Positions 42,258 to 42,859 of a stretch of 42,859 nucleotides of DNA are shown in pieces. The position numbers and the translations under genes are program-made. How positions within the stretch are numbered: position 1 is the stretch's first letter; every line of letters starts with the position of its first letter. The DNA is from Heterostelium multicystogenum (Eukaryota > Evosea > Eumycetozoa > Acytosteliales > Acytosteliaceae): contig RCNN01000185.1 in assembly GCA_003667245.1 (NCBI GenBank), positions 1 to 42,859 on the forward strand. Direction: 5' to 3'. Under the pieces are notes generated by a model that saw only the letters and a list, made by a program, of their open reading frames with translations, searched no databases and was not told the origin of the DNA.

Positions 42258-42859
42258 TTATTCATTTTTGGCAATTAATTGCAAGTGCCTTATACGATAT
42301 TTATTAATGATTAAAATGTTATATATATTTATCTTTCTTCTTTGGAACATATATTTCAATGCAATTGAGACTTCCATCACTGCTTCATTTGATTCGTCCA
42401 GACCCATTGCAAAGAATCCGTGTGGTGAGTTAGTGTAACGAGTATGGTTGACTTGCACTCCGGAGGTTCTCAGTTTCTTTACATATAGCTCACCTTCGTC
42501 GCAGAATGGATCGTGTCCAGCCGTTATGACGTGAGCAGGTGGCAAATCAGAGAGACCAATCTTGGAGCTTGAAGCAGCACGTATAGGACTGGCATAAATA
42601 TTCTCTACATCGTCGTTGTGGCAATACTTGGCACTAAAACCAGTTGAAATAGCTCATTGGCATCAAGTATCCTTCTTTGTGGATGACTCTAGAGTAGTAA
42701 TTTCCTTCGTTACGCTTTCAAAATCCAAAAATTGGGTATATCAGTACCTGACCACAGAGTTTGGTACTGCTTATCGCGTGCCATCAATGTAACTGCTGCT
42801 GCTAAATTTCCACCAACACTGTCACCTGCAACTGCGAATACGAGTGGGATCACCATCGA
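42258..42859 (-). CDS. alpha/beta hydrolase (hormone-sensitive-lipase type), partial at the window edge
   Basis: The minus strand enters from the right edge with VFAVAGDSVGGNLAAAVTL, the GDSxGGN nucleophile elbow. It continues through QVLIYP, KEGYLMPMSYFNWF and NIYASPIRAASS to DLPPAHVITAGHDPFCDEGE (catalytic Asp) and NSPHGFFAM (catalytic His), ending near 42258. This order is that of the alpha/beta hydrolase-3 / HSL esterase family. The HGGG oxyanion motif would lie beyond the window. Frame changes occur near 42755, 42715 and 42645. It should hydrolyse small acyl esters or lipids; the substrate is unknown. The start is outside the window. Confidence 0.78.

Noticed and set aside
1..42859. tRNA or rRNA genes
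   Set aside because: I looked for the conserved T-loop box (GGTTCRANYCC) and found no plausible tRNA; no rRNA-like sequence was noticed. A covariance-model scan would settle it.

Overview
The window looks like nuclear DNA of a dictyostelid social amoeba. The sequence is AT-rich, with AT-only spacers, short GT-AG introns, Asn/Thr/Gln homopolymer tracts, and the dictyostelid-type ankyrin family whose repeats carry the core HENRTEGCTT. Expansion of that family suggests a Polysphondylium/Heterostelium/Cavenderia-like lineage rather than D. discoideum, but the species cannot be fixed from sequence alone. Many conserved genes carry single-base insertions or deletions, mostly in short homopolymers. 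I treat the conserved ones as probable draft-assembly errors, not as proof of pseudogenes. Spans are given through the frameshifts.

Layout. 0-7.2 kb: a small secreted protein (+), an ankyrin protein with a separate 5' exon (-), and a large putatively GPI-anchored surface glycoprotein (+). 7.5-15.6 kb: three members (K1-, K2+, K3+) of a family with a B-box zinc finger, a coiled coil and kelch-like repeats (TRIM-like, no RING), with decayed gene fragments between them. 16.5-21 kb: an intact 958-residue ankyrin protein (-) and an AIG1/GIMAP-type GTPase with a C-terminal RING-like finger (-). 21.3-30.3 kb: a divergent pair of actin regulators, a giant coiled-coil/ADF-H/LIM protein (-) and AIP1 (+), about 1.56 kb apart. 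31-31.6 kb: a small multipass membrane protein. 31.7-42.1 kb: three more B-box/kelch genes (K4-, K5+, K7-), two B-box-only scraps and a patchwork of repeats. 42.2 kb to the right edge: the C-terminal part of a hormone-sensitive-lipase-type alpha/beta hydrolase (-).

There are two themes. The actin block is conserved housekeeping: AIP1 works with ADF/cofilin-fold proteins to disassemble filaments, so a head-to-head pairing with an ADF-H/LIM protein is functionally sensible. The flanks are a fast-evolving multigene territory. Kelch genes share near-identical middle and C-terminal regions but differ in their B-box ends, which points to gene conversion. Pieces of ankyrin, surface-protein and kelch genes are duplicated, inverted and decayed. 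I saw no rRNA, tRNA, CRISPR or recognisable complete transposon.
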